From: Clostridiales bacterium
GTDB taxonomy: Bacteria; Bacillota; Clostridia; Caldicoprobacterales; Xylanivirgaceae
Reading direction: 5' to 3'
Length of the DNA stretch: 36,291 nt
NCBI GenBank assembly: GCA_012799205.1
Contig: JAAZLT010000086.1
Coordinates: 1 to 36,291, forward strand
Part shown: in pieces, positions 8,836 through 19,266 of the stretch
How positions within the stretch are numbered: position 1 is the first letter of the stretch
Layout: each line of letters opens with the position of its first letter
Made by a program: the position numbers and the translations under genes
Notes under the pieces: model-generated
Told to the model about the DNA's origin: nothing
Databases searched by the model: none
Seen by the model: only the letters and a program-made list of their open reading frames with translations

Positions 8836-11214
8836 ATGGATCAAAGGACGTTAAAAGTTTTAGAATATCATAAGATAATAGATATGCTAGTGGATAAATG
8901 TCTATCGCCACTTGGCAAAGAAATGGCTAGGGCTCTTAGGCCGTCTTCATCTATTATGGATATAAGACTGATGCAAGAGGAGACAAAAGAGGCGGAAGCT
9001 ATAATTGCCCAATCAGAGAGGGCTATAATGGATACATTTTCTGATGTATCCAATCATATAAGGCGGGCTAGGGTAGGTGCAATGCTAAGTCCAGGGGAAA
9101 TCTTAGATATAGGCAAACTACTTAAAACCTCTGGAAGAGTAAGGTGTGCAATATTGGAATTCGAAGAGATACTAGAGATATTGCCTAATATGGTAGCTGA
9201 GATTTCCATAAATAAATGGCTATCTGACGAGATAGATAGATGTATTGAATATGATGGAAGTATAAAAGATAGAGCTAGTACCACTTTAGACAGAATTCGC
9301 AGGCGCATAAGAAGGGCACATGACAATATAAGAGATAGACTTGACAATATAATAAAGTCGCCTAAACATCAAAAGCATCTACAAGAGGGCATAGTTACAA
9401 TTCGAAATGATAGATATGTAATCCCTGTAAGGCAGGAGAGCCGGGGTAGCATCCCTGGGCTTATACATGATCAGTCTTCTAGTGGAGCTACACTTTTTAT
9501 AGAGCCAATGTCGGTTGTGGAGGCCAATAACGAGATAAGAGAACTCATCATAGAGGAGAATAAGGAAATTGAGAGGATTCTTCAGGACTTAACGGATAAA
9601 ATCACATCTGTATCAGAGGAGATTCTATCTAATATGTCTATACTTACAAGACTTGATTTTATATTAGCAAAGGGTAAATTAAGTCTTATGCAAAGGGCGG
9701 TTTGCCCCGAAATCTTAGATGGTGATATATTAGATATAAAGTATGGCAGACACCCCCTCATTCCGGATGATGAGGTGGTGCCTATAAGCGTAGAACTTGG
9801 TATAGACTTTAATAGTCTGGTAATAACAGGGCCTAATACCGGAGGAAAAACCGTTACATTAAAGACCATAGGTCTATTTGTATTGATGGCTCAATCAGGC
9901 CTGCACCTTCCGGCAGGTCCGGGAACCAAGATGGGGGTTTTCACCTCAGTATATGCAGATATAGGCGATGAACAGAGCATTGAACAGAATTTGAGCACAT
10001 TTTCATCGCATATGGTGAATATAGTGAAGATACTAGATAGGGCAAAACCCGGAGATTTGACATTATTTGATGAGCTGGGAGCAGGAACCGATCCAACAGA
10101 AGGGGCAGCCCTTGCTATGAGTATCCTATCATACCTGAATATGCATGATATAAAGGTGGTGGCCACAACCCATTATAGCGAACTTAAGACATTTGCCATG
10201 ACAGAGGAAAATATGGAGAATGCCTCTATGGAATTTGATATAGAAACTCTAAGCCCTACATTTAAACTTTTAATTGGAATGCCAGGCAAGAGTAACGCAT
10301 TTGAAATATCCCAAAGACTAGGGCTGTCTGATCATTTTATATCTGAAGCTAAAAAATATTTGACTCAGGAAGATATACATTTCGAGGATGTAATGCAGTC
10401 AATAGAAAGAGATAGGTTATTGGCAGAAGAGGTCCGACAAAATATAAAGAAAGAACAGGATGAAATTAAAAGACTGAGGGAAGAGCTTGATAGGGCAAAG
10501 AATGAACTTAAAGGGCAAAAGTCTGATATTATAAAAAGGGCGAAGGATGAAGCGAGAAAAATTATAGAGAGCTCTAAAGAAGAGGCAGACAGCATAATTC
10601 GAAAATTAAATAGTCTTTCAGCTAAGTCATTTGATAGACAGAGTAGACGTGAGGCGGAAGAGGCACGAAGAGGGCTCAAGGAGAGACTAGATTCCTTTTA
10701 TGAAGACTTAGGCGATAAATCTGGAGTATCAGTGTCCGCAGATATACTGCCTAAGGATTTGAAGCTTGGAGATACTATTTATATAGAAAATCTAAATCAA
10801 AAGGGGCAGGTACTCTCCTTGCCAGACGAAGATGGGCAGCTGCAGGTGCAGGTAGGAATTATGAAGGTAAGTGCCCATATTTCAAATGTTAGAAAGGCAA
10901 TAGACACTGAAGATGATAAACCTACAAGATATAAACCGTCTGCTAAAAATATATCCGTAAAGGATAGGAAAGTGAGAACCGAGATAGATCTTAGAGGGCG
11001 TTCTGCGGAAGAGGCAATACTAGAAGTAGAGAAGTTTCTAGATGATTCGCTTCTACTAGGCCTTGGGGAAGTCACTATAATCCATGGAAAGGGGACAGGG
11101 GTCTTAAGAAATAGGGTACAGGAACATCTTAGAAATCATCCTCATATAAAATCATTTAGGCTTGGAAAGTTTGGCGAAGGGGAATCCGGTGTGACCGTAG
11201 TAAATCTTAAGTAA
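8836..11214 (+). CDS. mutS2: Endonuclease MutS2 (start likely ATG 8836)
   Basis: MutS ATPase core ITGPNTGGKTVTLKTIGL, FDELGAGTDPTEGAALA, ATTHYSELK; C-terminal Smr domain EIDLRGRSAEEAILEVEKFLDDSLLLGLGEVTIIHGKGTGVLR. Confidence 0.97.
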   Translation: MDQRTLKVLEYHKIIDMLVDKCLSPLGKEMARALRPSSSIMDIRLMQEETKEAEAIIAQSERAIMDTFSDVSNHIRRARVGAMLSPGEILDIGKLLKTSGRVRCAILEFEEILEILPNMVAEISINKWLSDEIDRCIEYDGSIKDRASTTLDRIRRRIRRAHDNIRDRLDNIIKSPKHQKHLQEGIVTIRNDRYVIPVRQESRGSIPGLIHDQSSSGATLFIEPMSVVEANNEIRELIIEENKEIERILQDLTDKITSVSEEILSNMSILTRLDFILAKGKLSLMQRAVCPEILDGDILDIKYGRHPLIPDDEVVPISVELGIDFNSLVITGPNTGGKTVTLKTIGLFVLMAQSGLHLPAGPGTKMGVFTSVYADIGDEQSIEQNLSTFSSHMVNIVKILDRAKPGDLTLFDELGAGTDPTEGAALAMSILSYLNMHDIKVVATTHYSELKTFAMTEENMENASMEFDIETLSPTFKLLIGMPGKSNAFEISQRLGLSDHFISEAKKYLTQEDIHFEDVMQSIERDRLLAEEVRQNIKKEQDEIKRLREELDRAKNELKGQKSDIIKRAKDEARKIIESSKEEADSIIRKLNSLSAKSFDRQSRREAEEARRGLKERLDSFYEDLGDKSGVSVSADILPKDLKLGDTIYIENLNQKGQVLSLPDEDGQLQVQVGIMKVSAHISNVRKAIDTEDDKPTRYKPSAKNISVKDRKVRTEIDLRGRSAEEAILEVEKFLDDSLLLGLGEVTIIHGKGTGVLRNRVQEHLRNHPHIKSFRLGKFGEGESGVTVVNLK

Positions 11215-11238
11215 AAATATATGTTAGGAGTGTGCATA

Positions 11239-12768
11239 ATGGAAAATTTGTTGGGAATAGACGTTGGTACATCTGCTGCTAAGACCGTTCTATTTGATAC
11301 AAGGGGTAATACAATTGCATCTGCAACTGTAGAATATCCTATGTATCAACCACGTATTGGCTGGGCAGAACAAGATCCAGAGGATTGGTGGAATGCCGTT
11401 GTAGCTACTATACAGGCTGTGATAGATAAGGGAAATATAAACAGTAACCAAATAAAGGGCATAGGTCTTACGGGACAAATGCATGGCATGGTGTTACTAG
11501 ATAAGGATTTAAATGTATTGCGTCCAGCTATTATTTGGTGTGATCAACGTACACAATCTGAATGTGACGAGATGACAAGTCTAATAGGGCGCGAAAGACT
11601 CATAGAAATTACAGCCAATCCGGCATTAACGGGCTTTACAGCATCTAAGGTAATGTGGGTTAAGAAAAACCAGCCTCATATATTCGATAGGACTCATAAA
11701 ATACTCTTGCCTAAGGATTATATAAGGCTTAAATTGACTGGGGAATGTGCAACAGAAGTTTCAGATGCCAGCGGGACGCAATTTTTAGATGTGCCCAATA
11801 GAAAATGGAGTGAAGAAATACTTAAAAAACTAGAGATCCCCATGGAATGGATGCCAGAGGTATTTGAGTCGCCAGTTGTAAGTGGCAAGGTAAGTCAGGG
11901 GGCGGCGCAGCTAACTGGGCTTAAGATAGATACACCAGTTGTAGGTGGTGGAGGCGACCAGGCGGCAGGCGCTGTAGGAAATGGAATAGTAAAGCCTGGG
12001 CTCATATCATCTACAATAGGTACATCCGGTGTAGTATTTGCTCATATGGATAGTGTCAGCATAGATCCAAAGGGAAGGGTACATACATTTTGCCATGCAA
12101 TTCCAGGTGCGTGGCATGTCATGGGGGTTACCCAAGGGGCAGGTCTCTCGCTACAGTGGATGCGAGATAACTTCGGCGGTATGGAGAGAGATCTAGCTAG
12201 CTTTTTAGATATTAATCCCTATGATCTTATGAACCAGGAGGCAGAAAATGCTAAACCTGGCTGCCAAGGCCTTATATATTTGCCCTATCTAATGGGGGAG
12301 AGAACGCCACATCTAGATCCAAATGCTAGAGGGGTGTTTTTCGGACTGACGGCTAAGCATGATAGGACACATATGCTAAGGTCAGTTATGGAGGGGGTAA
12401 CGTATAGCCTTAAAGACTGTCTAGAGATCTTAAAAGAGATGGGAGTTTTGACACATGAAATCAGAGCCTCTGGCGGCGGGGCTAGAAGTAAGTTATGGCG
12501 GCAGATGCAGGCAGATATATTTAAGGTGCCTATCTATACAATCAACTCAAGCGAAGGCCCGGCCTTTGGGGCGGCGCTACTCGCTGGAGTCGGAGCAAAG
12601 ATATATGAAAGTGTAAATGAGGCGTGCTCAGCCACTATCAAAACCGTGGATAAACTATCGCCTATAGAGGCCAATATAGATATATATAGTAAATATTATG
12701 AAATATACAAGGGGCTATACCATGATTTAAAGGATAGATTTATAGAAGTGTCTGAATTGGATGTGTAA
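11239..12768 (+). CDS. xylB: Xylulokinase (FGGY family)
   Basis: LLGIDVGTSAAKTVLFD, GLTGQMHGMVLLDKDLNVLRPAIIWCDQRT, GGGGDQAAGAVGNGIV, LMGERTPHLDPNARGVFFGL. Confidence 0.95.
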   Translation: MENLLGIDVGTSAAKTVLFDTRGNTIASATVEYPMYQPRIGWAEQDPEDWWNAVVATIQAVIDKGNINSNQIKGIGLTGQMHGMVLLDKDLNVLRPAIIWCDQRTQSECDEMTSLIGRERLIEITANPALTGFTASKVMWVKKNQPHIFDRTHKILLPKDYIRLKLTGECATEVSDASGTQFLDVPNRKWSEEILKKLEIPMEWMPEVFESPVVSGKVSQGAAQLTGLKIDTPVVGGGGDQAAGAVGNGIVKPGLISSTIGTSGVVFAHMDSVSIDPKGRVHTFCHAIPGAWHVMGVTQGAGLSLQWMRDNFGGMERDLASFLDINPYDLMNQEAENAKPGCQGLIYLPYLMGERTPHLDPNARGVFFGLTAKHDRTHMLRSVMEGVTYSLKDCLEILKEMGVLTHEIRASGGGARSKLWRQMQADIFKVPIYTINSSEGPAFGAALLAGVGAKIYESVNEACSATIKTVDKLSPIEANIDIYSKYYEIYKGLYHDLKDRFIEVSELDV

Positions 12769-12771
12769 GAT

Positions 12772-13230
12772 ATGTCTAGGTTAGATATAAGGAAGCTGGC
12801 TCCAAAAACTGATGATCCAGTCTCTGAAGGAATAAGGCTTGCCCTATTAAATACAATAATGCTTGTGGTAGCTGGTGCAGTCATATTTATTGTGCTTTGG
12901 ATTGTATATAGGCTGCGACTGATAGGCATACCATTGCCACTGCCTGTTTGGCTTTTGATGCTCCTAACTGGCATACCCTATTTTATTATATGGTTTCAAT
13001 ACGGTAAGGCATTTGGATTAAACCTTGGCACTTCCAATTTTGTTAAAGCCTTTATTATGAGTTTAATTGGCCAAATCTCAGGGTTTATACTCTATTTTAT
13101 CATTATCTATTATAATAGAGATGATGCTGGGGGGGAGCTTATTAGGATAATAAGTATAATATTGCGGACATTTATTATAGTATCACCAATTCTATCTGCT
13201 TTAGGATCATTGGATAGTAAAAAAGGATAG
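12772..13230 (+). CDS. Conserved hypothetical integral membrane protein (about 4 TM)
   Basis: 152 aa with several hydrophobic helices; begins 3 nt after the xylB stop. Confidence 0.8.
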   Translation: MSRLDIRKLAPKTDDPVSEGIRLALLNTIMLVVAGAVIFIVLWIVYRLRLIGIPLPLPVWLLMLLTGIPYFIIWFQYGKAFGLNLGTSNFVKAFIMSLIGQISGFILYFIIIYYNRDDAGGELIRIISIILRTFIIVSPILSALGSLDSKKG

Positions 13231-13247
13231 CTAAGCTATCCTTTTTT
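13219..13247. terminator. Bidirectional terminator between convergent genes
   Basis: AAAAAGGATAGCTAAGCTATCCTTTTTT. Confidence 0.9.
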
Positions 13248-13264
13248 ATTTATGAAATATGCAT

Positions 13265-15385
13265 TTAATCTTCTATCTTGAATTGATTGATGGCTCTATA
13301 TAGCTGATCCGAAGCGCTACTTAGCTCCTGTGCATATGCTGCCAGCTCTTCAATCCCTGCAAGCTGCTCTTCAGTAGATGCAGTTACTTCCTGGGATGAT
13401 GCTGCAGATTCTTCAGATACGGCGGATATGTTATGCATGGCGGACACAGCCTCATCTTTGTATTTATCCATATTTAAAACGCCTCTGGATATTTCGTTTA
13501 GGCTAACAGCTAGTTCCTCCATAGAAGATGCAATCTCATTAAAATGTGATACTGTATCTTCTACTGCTCTATTTTGTGCCCTTACGATTTCATCGGCCTC
13601 TTGTGCCTGCTTTAGAGAACTCTCTGTTTTTTTGGCTGTTTCGTTTAGTATTTTGGCTATTTCTTTCGTAGACTCCATAGACTCCTCTGCTAGCTTTTTG
13701 ACCTCACTTGCTACTACAGCAAAGCCCCTACCTGCCTCCCCAGCTCTTGCGGCCTCTATAGCGGCATTTAACGCTAAGAGATTTGTCTGATCTGCTATGG
13801 CGTCTATTACTCCTATAATCTTACTTATAGACCGAGATTCCTGGCTTAAGTTCTGCATATCATCTAGTATACGCCTAGCAATGTTTGTGGTCTCCTCAGC
13901 GCATCTACTTAGATTATCTACAGATGCTATACCATCTTGGGTGAGGTCTGATGATCTTTTCGCAATCTCATCTATTATAGAGATATTTTCTGATGTTGTA
14001 TTTATCTCTTGGGCAAGTTCTTGTATCTTTCCTACACCCTGTTCTACCTCATGAGCCTGGTCTCCAGCACCACGGGCAATCTCTTGGATGGCTGTAGCTA
14101 TCTGATTAGAAGAGGCAGAGACCTCCTCAGATGTGGCTGCTACTGTAGTGGCTGAATCAGATACTGTATTGGCTATTTGCGCAGACTGTTCCACTAGGCC
14201 GCGCACATTGGTTATCATATCTGCAATATGATATGTCAAAATTCCAAACTCGTCTTTACGTTTAGACCTAGGTATAGCAGTTAAATCTCCCTGAGCTGCT
14301 TTATTGGCAGAGCGAATTATTTCACCTATGGCTCTACTCATACCAAGGGCTAGATATATACCGAGTATTATAGCTATAGCTATTGATATTATAACCAGGG
14401 TTATGGTTATATTTTGAATAGATTTAGCCGCCTGTAATAGATTTTCCATAGGAATAAGGCCCACGATACTATAGCCACTTCGGGGTAGCTTATCATATAC
14501 CATCAGATATTCTTTATCTTTATATAATACGTCTATATTATCTCTTTGGTCTTCTGAGTTTAACATACCAGCAATAAAATCACTATAAAAGAAGTTTGCC
14601 GTGGCTTTTTTGATTTCATCTAATGGAATGGCTTTGCCATCTTCATCTGAAAAATGTACAGTTGAGATATCTCTCTTATCTGGGCTTAATAGATGCACCT
14701 CACTGCCATCACCCAGGTCTATATCTGCAATTAGGTCGCTAATAGGATCTAGCTGTATATCTATAATTATAAGGCCTACAGCCTTGCCTGTGTTAAGGTT
14801 TTTAAGTGCCCTTATAAAGGACATGGAATAATAGTTGATATTTTCATTTTTGAGCTCATCTAGTTCGCTATGTTGGCCTACCCACATAGGCTGACCATCT
14901 AGTTCTAATGCCCTATTATACCAATTGGATTCTTTTATTGATTGGAAGTTTTGATCAGAGATCACGGAGGATATATTTATGGAATTTCCATCCTCTATAA
15001 GAAACCCCATATTTTTAATAAAACTGTTAGAAAGTGTATATGTGCTTAGAAAGTGTTGGACATCTTCTTTAATTTGCATCCTATCAAAAGCACCTAAATC
15101 TTTATGTAGAGATTGCACATAATCTTGGACCGCCTGATTTCCCAATATTTGCATAGAGGTATCTTCAACTGAATTAAAAATTAAGTTTAGGTATTTAGAA
15201 GACTGCTCCATTGTTTGGATGGTAGTGTCTACTGCTGATTCCCTTAGAGCATCAGTAGCTTTTTGCTGTGATATATAGCCAAGCACAGATATAGGTATAC
15301 ACATAGCGATGAATATGGTAATCAGCTTAAAACCAATGCTTGAAAGTCTATTTTGCTTAATATTGCGTCTAATTGTTTCAGACAT
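13265..15385 (-). CDS. Methyl-accepting chemotaxis protein
   Basis: N-terminal TM plus Cache-like sensor region, second TM, HAMP, and signalling hairpin [47 protein letters not shown]. Confidence 0.96.
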   Translation of the reverse strand: MSETIRRNIKQNRLSSIGFKLITIFIAMCIPISVLGYISQQKATDALRESAVDTTIQTMEQSSKYLNLIFNSVEDTSMQILGNQAVQDYVQSLHKDLGAFDRMQIKEDVQHFLSTYTLSNSFIKNMGFLIEDGNSINISSVISDQNFQSIKESNWYNRALELDGQPMWVGQHSELDELKNENINYYSMSFIRALKNLNTGKAVGLIIIDIQLDPISDLIADIDLGDGSEVHLLSPDKRDISTVHFSDEDGKAIPLDEIKKATANFFYSDFIAGMLNSEDQRDNIDVLYKDKEYLMVYDKLPRSGYSIVGLIPMENLLQAAKSIQNITITLVIISIAIAIILGIYLALGMSRAIGEIIRSANKAAQGDLTAIPRSKRKDEFGILTYHIADMITNVRGLVEQSAQIANTVSDSATTVAATSEEVSASSNQIATAIQEIARGAGDQAHEVEQGVGKIQELAQEINTTSENISIIDEIAKRSSDLTQDGIASVDNLSRCAEETTNIARRILDDMQNLSQESRSISKIIGVIDAIADQTNLLALNAAIEAARAGEAGRGFAVVASEVKKLAEESMESTKEIAKILNETAKKTESSLKQAQEADEIVRAQNRAVEDTVSHFNEIASSMEELAVSLNEISRGVLNMDKYKDEAVSAMHNISAVSEESAASSQEVTASTEEQLAGIEELAAYAQELSSASDQLYRAINQFKIED

Positions 15386-15723
15386 TATATCATCTCCCTT
15401 TATGACTAGCCAGGGTTTTCCCTATAGTTTATATATAAGCCACCTTTATGTAAATCATCATAATAATAGCTTATAATGCTGGTGTGGCGCTAAGTTTTTA
15501 TGGATTTACTCGGAAAAATATGGCTATTGTGTAAAGATAATATTCTACATGTATTGACAAATTCCTTCTTTTATAGGAAATATCTAATAGTACTTTCTTC
15601 CCGTTTTAATAAAAATAGTCTGGGACGTCTTTCATCTATGAGTTAATTTATAATCGTAATCCGCTTTAAATTTATAGGAAATACTAGTATAATGGATGCA
15701 GTAATGGAGGAGGGTGAGAGGAT

Positions 15724-16413
15724 GTGATAGAGTTGATCCAAAGGATAATGGTCGTAGATGATGATCCTAATATAAATGAGCTGGTAAAATTATATTTAGA
15801 AAAAGAAGGGTATAGGGTAGAATGCTATTTAAATGGAATGGATAGTTTAAAGGCATTTAAGGTAGATCCTCCCAATCTTCTTATTTTGGATATAATGCTA
15901 CCGGGAATGGATGGGTGGGATGTCTGTAGAGAAATTAGAAAGATAAGTGATGTACCTATAATAATGCTAACTGCTAAGGGGGAGACATTTGATAAGGTAC
16001 TAGGCTTAGAGCTTGGGGCTGATGACTATATGGTAAAGCCTTTTGATCCAAAAGAGCTAGTGGCCCGTGTTAAAGCAGTGCTCAGGCGCACAAATCCTAA
16101 TAGAGCTACCGATGAAAAAATAGAATATCAAAACCTATCCGTAAATATATCTAACTATAGTATAAACTACAGGGGGGAAAGCCTCGAGGTGCCGCCTAAA
16201 GAGTTGGAACTTTTATACTTTTTGGCATCACACCCCAATAAAGTATTTACAAGAGAACAGCTTTTGGAGAAGGTATGGGGATTTGATTATTTCGGTGATT
16301 CGCGAACGGTAGATGTACATATAAAAAGACTTAGAGAAAAACTACAGGATTCAGATAATAACTGGCAAATAAAGACTATATGGGGTGTAGGTTATAAATT
16401 TGAGGTGAAATAG
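15724..16413 (+). CDS. OmpR/PhoB-family response regulator (exact start uncertain)
   Basis: Receiver domain MVVDDDPNINELVKLYLEKEGY...LLILDIMLPGMDGWDVCREIRK...KPFDPKELVARVKAVLRR plus winged-helix TREQLLEKVWGFDYFGDSRTVDVHIKRLREKL. Confidence 0.97.
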   Translation: MIELIQRIMVVDDDPNINELVKLYLEKEGYRVECYLNGMDSLKAFKVDPPNLLILDIMLPGMDGWDVCREIRKISDVPIIMLTAKGETFDKVLGLELGADDYMVKPFDPKELVARVKAVLRRTNPNRATDEKIEYQNLSVNISNYSINYRGESLEVPPKELELLYFLASHPNKVFTREQLLEKVWGFDYFGDSRTVDVHIKRLREKLQDSDNNWQIKTIWGVGYKFEVK

Positions 16414-17841
16414 ATGTTTAAATCCTTGTTTTCCAAGTTGGTAGGCACATATTTTATAATCATACTGATCACAATAGTTGTGCTTGGAGTGCTACTTTCC
16501 GGCTATTTTGAGGATTTTATATTTTCAAGGCGGGCAGATGAGTTAAAAGATGATATTACAGATTTAAACCCCTATATAGAGATGTATGCCATGGGGGTTC
16601 TAGACCAATGGCATCTTTATAATTATTTCAAATTGGCAGATAGATATAAAAATAGCACCATATGGATAGTAGACGATATGGGATATATATGGCTCTCATA
16701 TGCATCATCAGAGGAGGAGACAGATAAATGGAAGGAACAGCAGCTAACGGCTGAGGAATTCGCTAAAATAATGGAAGGTGAGAGCATTATAAAAGAGGGG
16801 AAATTTGGCGAGAGATTTACTGTCCCTGTATTGACTGTGGGTGTTCCCTTTACAATAAGGGGCAATATAGTAGGCGCTATATTCATGCATTCACCTGTAG
16901 AAGAGATAGAGGAGACCATCCACGAGACGTATAAGAGCATTTGGCTTGCTGCAGCTATGTCTGCAATAATTTCAGTTATATTATTGTTTTTCACATCCAA
17001 GCTTATATCAAAACCTTTAAAAGAAATGAATAAGATAACACGGGAATTTGCCAAGGGAAATTTTAATAGACGTGTAAACATAAAGAGTAAGGATGAAATA
17101 GGGCAGCTGGCATTTAATTTTAATGCCATGGCTGACTCTCTCAACAATCTAGAGCAGATGCGCAGAAATTTTGTAGCTAATGTGTCTCATGAGCTCAGAT
17201 CACCACTTACTACTATAAGAGGATATATACAGGGAATATTGGATAAAACAATATCAGCAGAAAAATCTAATAAATACCTATCAGTAGCCTTAGATGAGAC
17301 TAAAAGGCTGAACAAGCTGATAGATGAGCTATTGGATCTTGCACGTATAGAGGCGGGAGAATTTCCTTTAAATATTATTACATTTGAATTAAATGAGCTC
17401 ATAAGACGCGTAATTATATCTCAGGAGGAGAGGATTACCGAAAAGGATATAGAGGTTGATATTGATTTCGAAAGAGAATACTTTTATGTAGAAGGCGATA
17501 TAGATCGCATACAACAGGTATTATATAATTTAATAGATAATGCTATAAAATTTAACCCAAAAAAGGGCATGCTAAGTATTAGAACCTGGGATTTTGAAAA
17601 GACAGTATTTGTAAAAGTTAAAGACAGAGGTAGTGGAATACCTAAAGAGGAGATAAGGCATATATGGGAAAGATTTTATCAAGTGGATAAATCTCGTTCA
17701 TCTGAAGATAGGGGGACAGGCCTTGGGCTATCTATAGTAAAAAAGATAGTGAATGAGCATGGGCAGGATGTTTGGATAAATAGTAAGTTGGGAGAGGGAA
17801 CAGAGTTTATATTCTCTCTTAAATTGGCAGAGGGGAGCTAA
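16414..17841 (+). CDS. Membrane sensor histidine kinase
   Basis: Two TMs, HAMP, HisKA NFVANVSHELRSPLTTIRGYIQGI, HATPase N box NLIDNAIKFNPKKG, G boxes DRGSGIP and GTGLGLSIVKKIV. Confidence 0.97.
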   Translation: MFKSLFSKLVGTYFIIILITIVVLGVLLSGYFEDFIFSRRADELKDDITDLNPYIEMYAMGVLDQWHLYNYFKLADRYKNSTIWIVDDMGYIWLSYASSEEETDKWKEQQLTAEEFAKIMEGESIIKEGKFGERFTVPVLTVGVPFTIRGNIVGAIFMHSPVEEIEETIHETYKSIWLAAAMSAIISVILLFFTSKLISKPLKEMNKITREFAKGNFNRRVNIKSKDEIGQLAFNFNAMADSLNNLEQMRRNFVANVSHELRSPLTTIRGYIQGILDKTISAEKSNKYLSVALDETKRLNKLIDELLDLARIEAGEFPLNIITFELNELIRRVIISQEERITEKDIEVDIDFEREYFYVEGDIDRIQQVLYNLIDNAIKFNPKKGMLSIRTWDFEKTVFVKVKDRGSGIPKEEIRHIWERFYQVDKSRSSEDRGTGLGLSIVKKIVNEHGQDVWINSKLGEGTEFIFSLKLAEGS

Positions 17842-17928
17842 TCAATTATTTACACCCTATTCATATATTATTCAAAAAGAGAGTTTATAATAAGTATTAG
17901 AAGACATACTTAAGAGGTGATTTAAGAG

Positions 17929-19152
17929 ATGGATTTTTATGAATTCGACGAAAGACGGTATAATAAAAGAAATAATGTATGGAGATATATAGCTATCGCT
18001 ATTATATTTACTCTCGTCGGTGCAATGGTGACCTATTATGCATTGATGTTAGACGATATTCCCGAAAAGGATAATGCTAGAGATGAACAAAAAGCCCCTG
18101 AAATCGGCAAGATTGAAAAGCAGGACCCAACACCAGATAAAGAGGTTAAAGAACCGCCCACTACTCAAGTTACTCCAAACCTTGGAAGTAAAGGAGACCT
18201 TTATATAAGATCTAATAACCCGGTGGAGGAGATAGCTAGAAAAGTTGGGCCCGCAATAGTTGGGATTACCAACAAGAGTGTAGTTCGGGTTCAAGATTTC
18301 TTCTTTGGTGAACAGGAAAGAGAACAAGAGGGGTACGGCTCTGGCATAATAGTAAGTGAGGAGGGATATATTGTAACTAACTATCATGTTATAGCCGGTG
18401 CAAACGAATTATTTGTAATACTGCCTGAAGGTGATACTGTAAAGGCTGAGCTTATAGGCGGTGATAAACAAAGTGATGTGGCAGTTCTAAAAATAGATGT
18501 CCAAAACCTACCTGTTGCTACCATTGGTGATTCAGATGCGGTTAGGCAGGGTGAGTTAGCCGTTGCTATTGGAAATCCACTGGGGCATAAGCTCTCTGGC
18601 ACAGTCACAGCAGGGGTAATATCTGCAATAAATAGGTCCCTTGAAATAGATGGCAGGACAATGAATTTTATACAAACTGATGCGGCCATAAGTCCTGGCA
18701 ATAGCGGAGGTGCCCTTATAAACTCTAAAGGTGAAGTGATTGGCATGAATACCGTAAAGGCCAGTATTCCATCTACAGGCGCAGAAGGTCTGGGATTTGC
18801 AATTCCATCTAATGAATTTATAGCCATAGCTAGAGAACTCATAGATCATGGAATTGTAGAAAGGCCTGGAATTGGCATAGCAGGAAGGGCATTGACAGCA
18901 GAGTATGCAAAGGAGATCGGCTACCCACAGGGCATAGGTGTACAGCAAGTTGTAAGGGGGGGACCCGCTCATAAGGCCGGAATATTGCCTGGGGATGTTA
19001 TAATTAAGGCAGACGAAAAGAGAATTAAGACATTCGAGGATATATCAGATGTAATTAGAGAGCATAAAGTTGGCGACGTCATAAATGTAACAGTGTGGCG
19101 AGGTGGAGATGAATTTACTCTCCCTGTTAAACTTGAACAAATGCAAGATTAG
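17929..19152 (+). CDS. Membrane-anchored HtrA/DegP-like S1C serine protease with C-terminal PDZ
   Basis: Catalytic segments VTNYHVIAGA (His), SDVAVLKID (Asp), ISPGNSGGALINSKGEVIGMNT (Ser); PDZ VVRGGPAHKAGILPGDVIIKADEKRIKTFEDISDVI. Confidence 0.97.
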   Translation: MDFYEFDERRYNKRNNVWRYIAIAIIFTLVGAMVTYYALMLDDIPEKDNARDEQKAPEIGKIEKQDPTPDKEVKEPPTTQVTPNLGSKGDLYIRSNNPVEEIARKVGPAIVGITNKSVVRVQDFFFGEQEREQEGYGSGIIVSEEGYIVTNYHVIAGANELFVILPEGDTVKAELIGGDKQSDVAVLKIDVQNLPVATIGDSDAVRQGELAVAIGNPLGHKLSGTVTAGVISAINRSLEIDGRTMNFIQTDAAISPGNSGGALINSKGEVIGMNTVKASIPSTGAEGLGFAIPSNEFIAIARELIDHGIVERPGIGIAGRALTAEYAKEIGYPQGIGVQQVVRGGPAHKAGILPGDVIIKADEKRIKTFEDISDVIREHKVGDVINVTVWRGGDEFTLPVKLEQMQD

Positions 19153-19204
19153 ATCAAGGCCATATCTATATAGAGTATATAAATTTCTAATTATAGAATA
19201 AGAA

Positions 19205-19248
19205 GGGTATTGGTAGATGTAAATTTACATCTATCAATACCCCTTTTC
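19205..19248. terminator. Bidirectional terminator formed by a 38-nt palindrome
   Basis: GGGTATTGGTAGATGTAAA/TTTACATCTATCAATACCC with flanking T-run, between convergent genes. Confidence 0.85.
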
Positions 19249-19266
19249 AAAGATCTTATTATAAAA

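Noticed and set aside
13428-14054. Plus-strand ORFs inside the chemotaxis receptor (13428-13790, 13797-14054, 14601-14831)
   Set aside because: Antisense to a well-conserved MCP; low-complexity Ser/Leu translation typical of spurious reading
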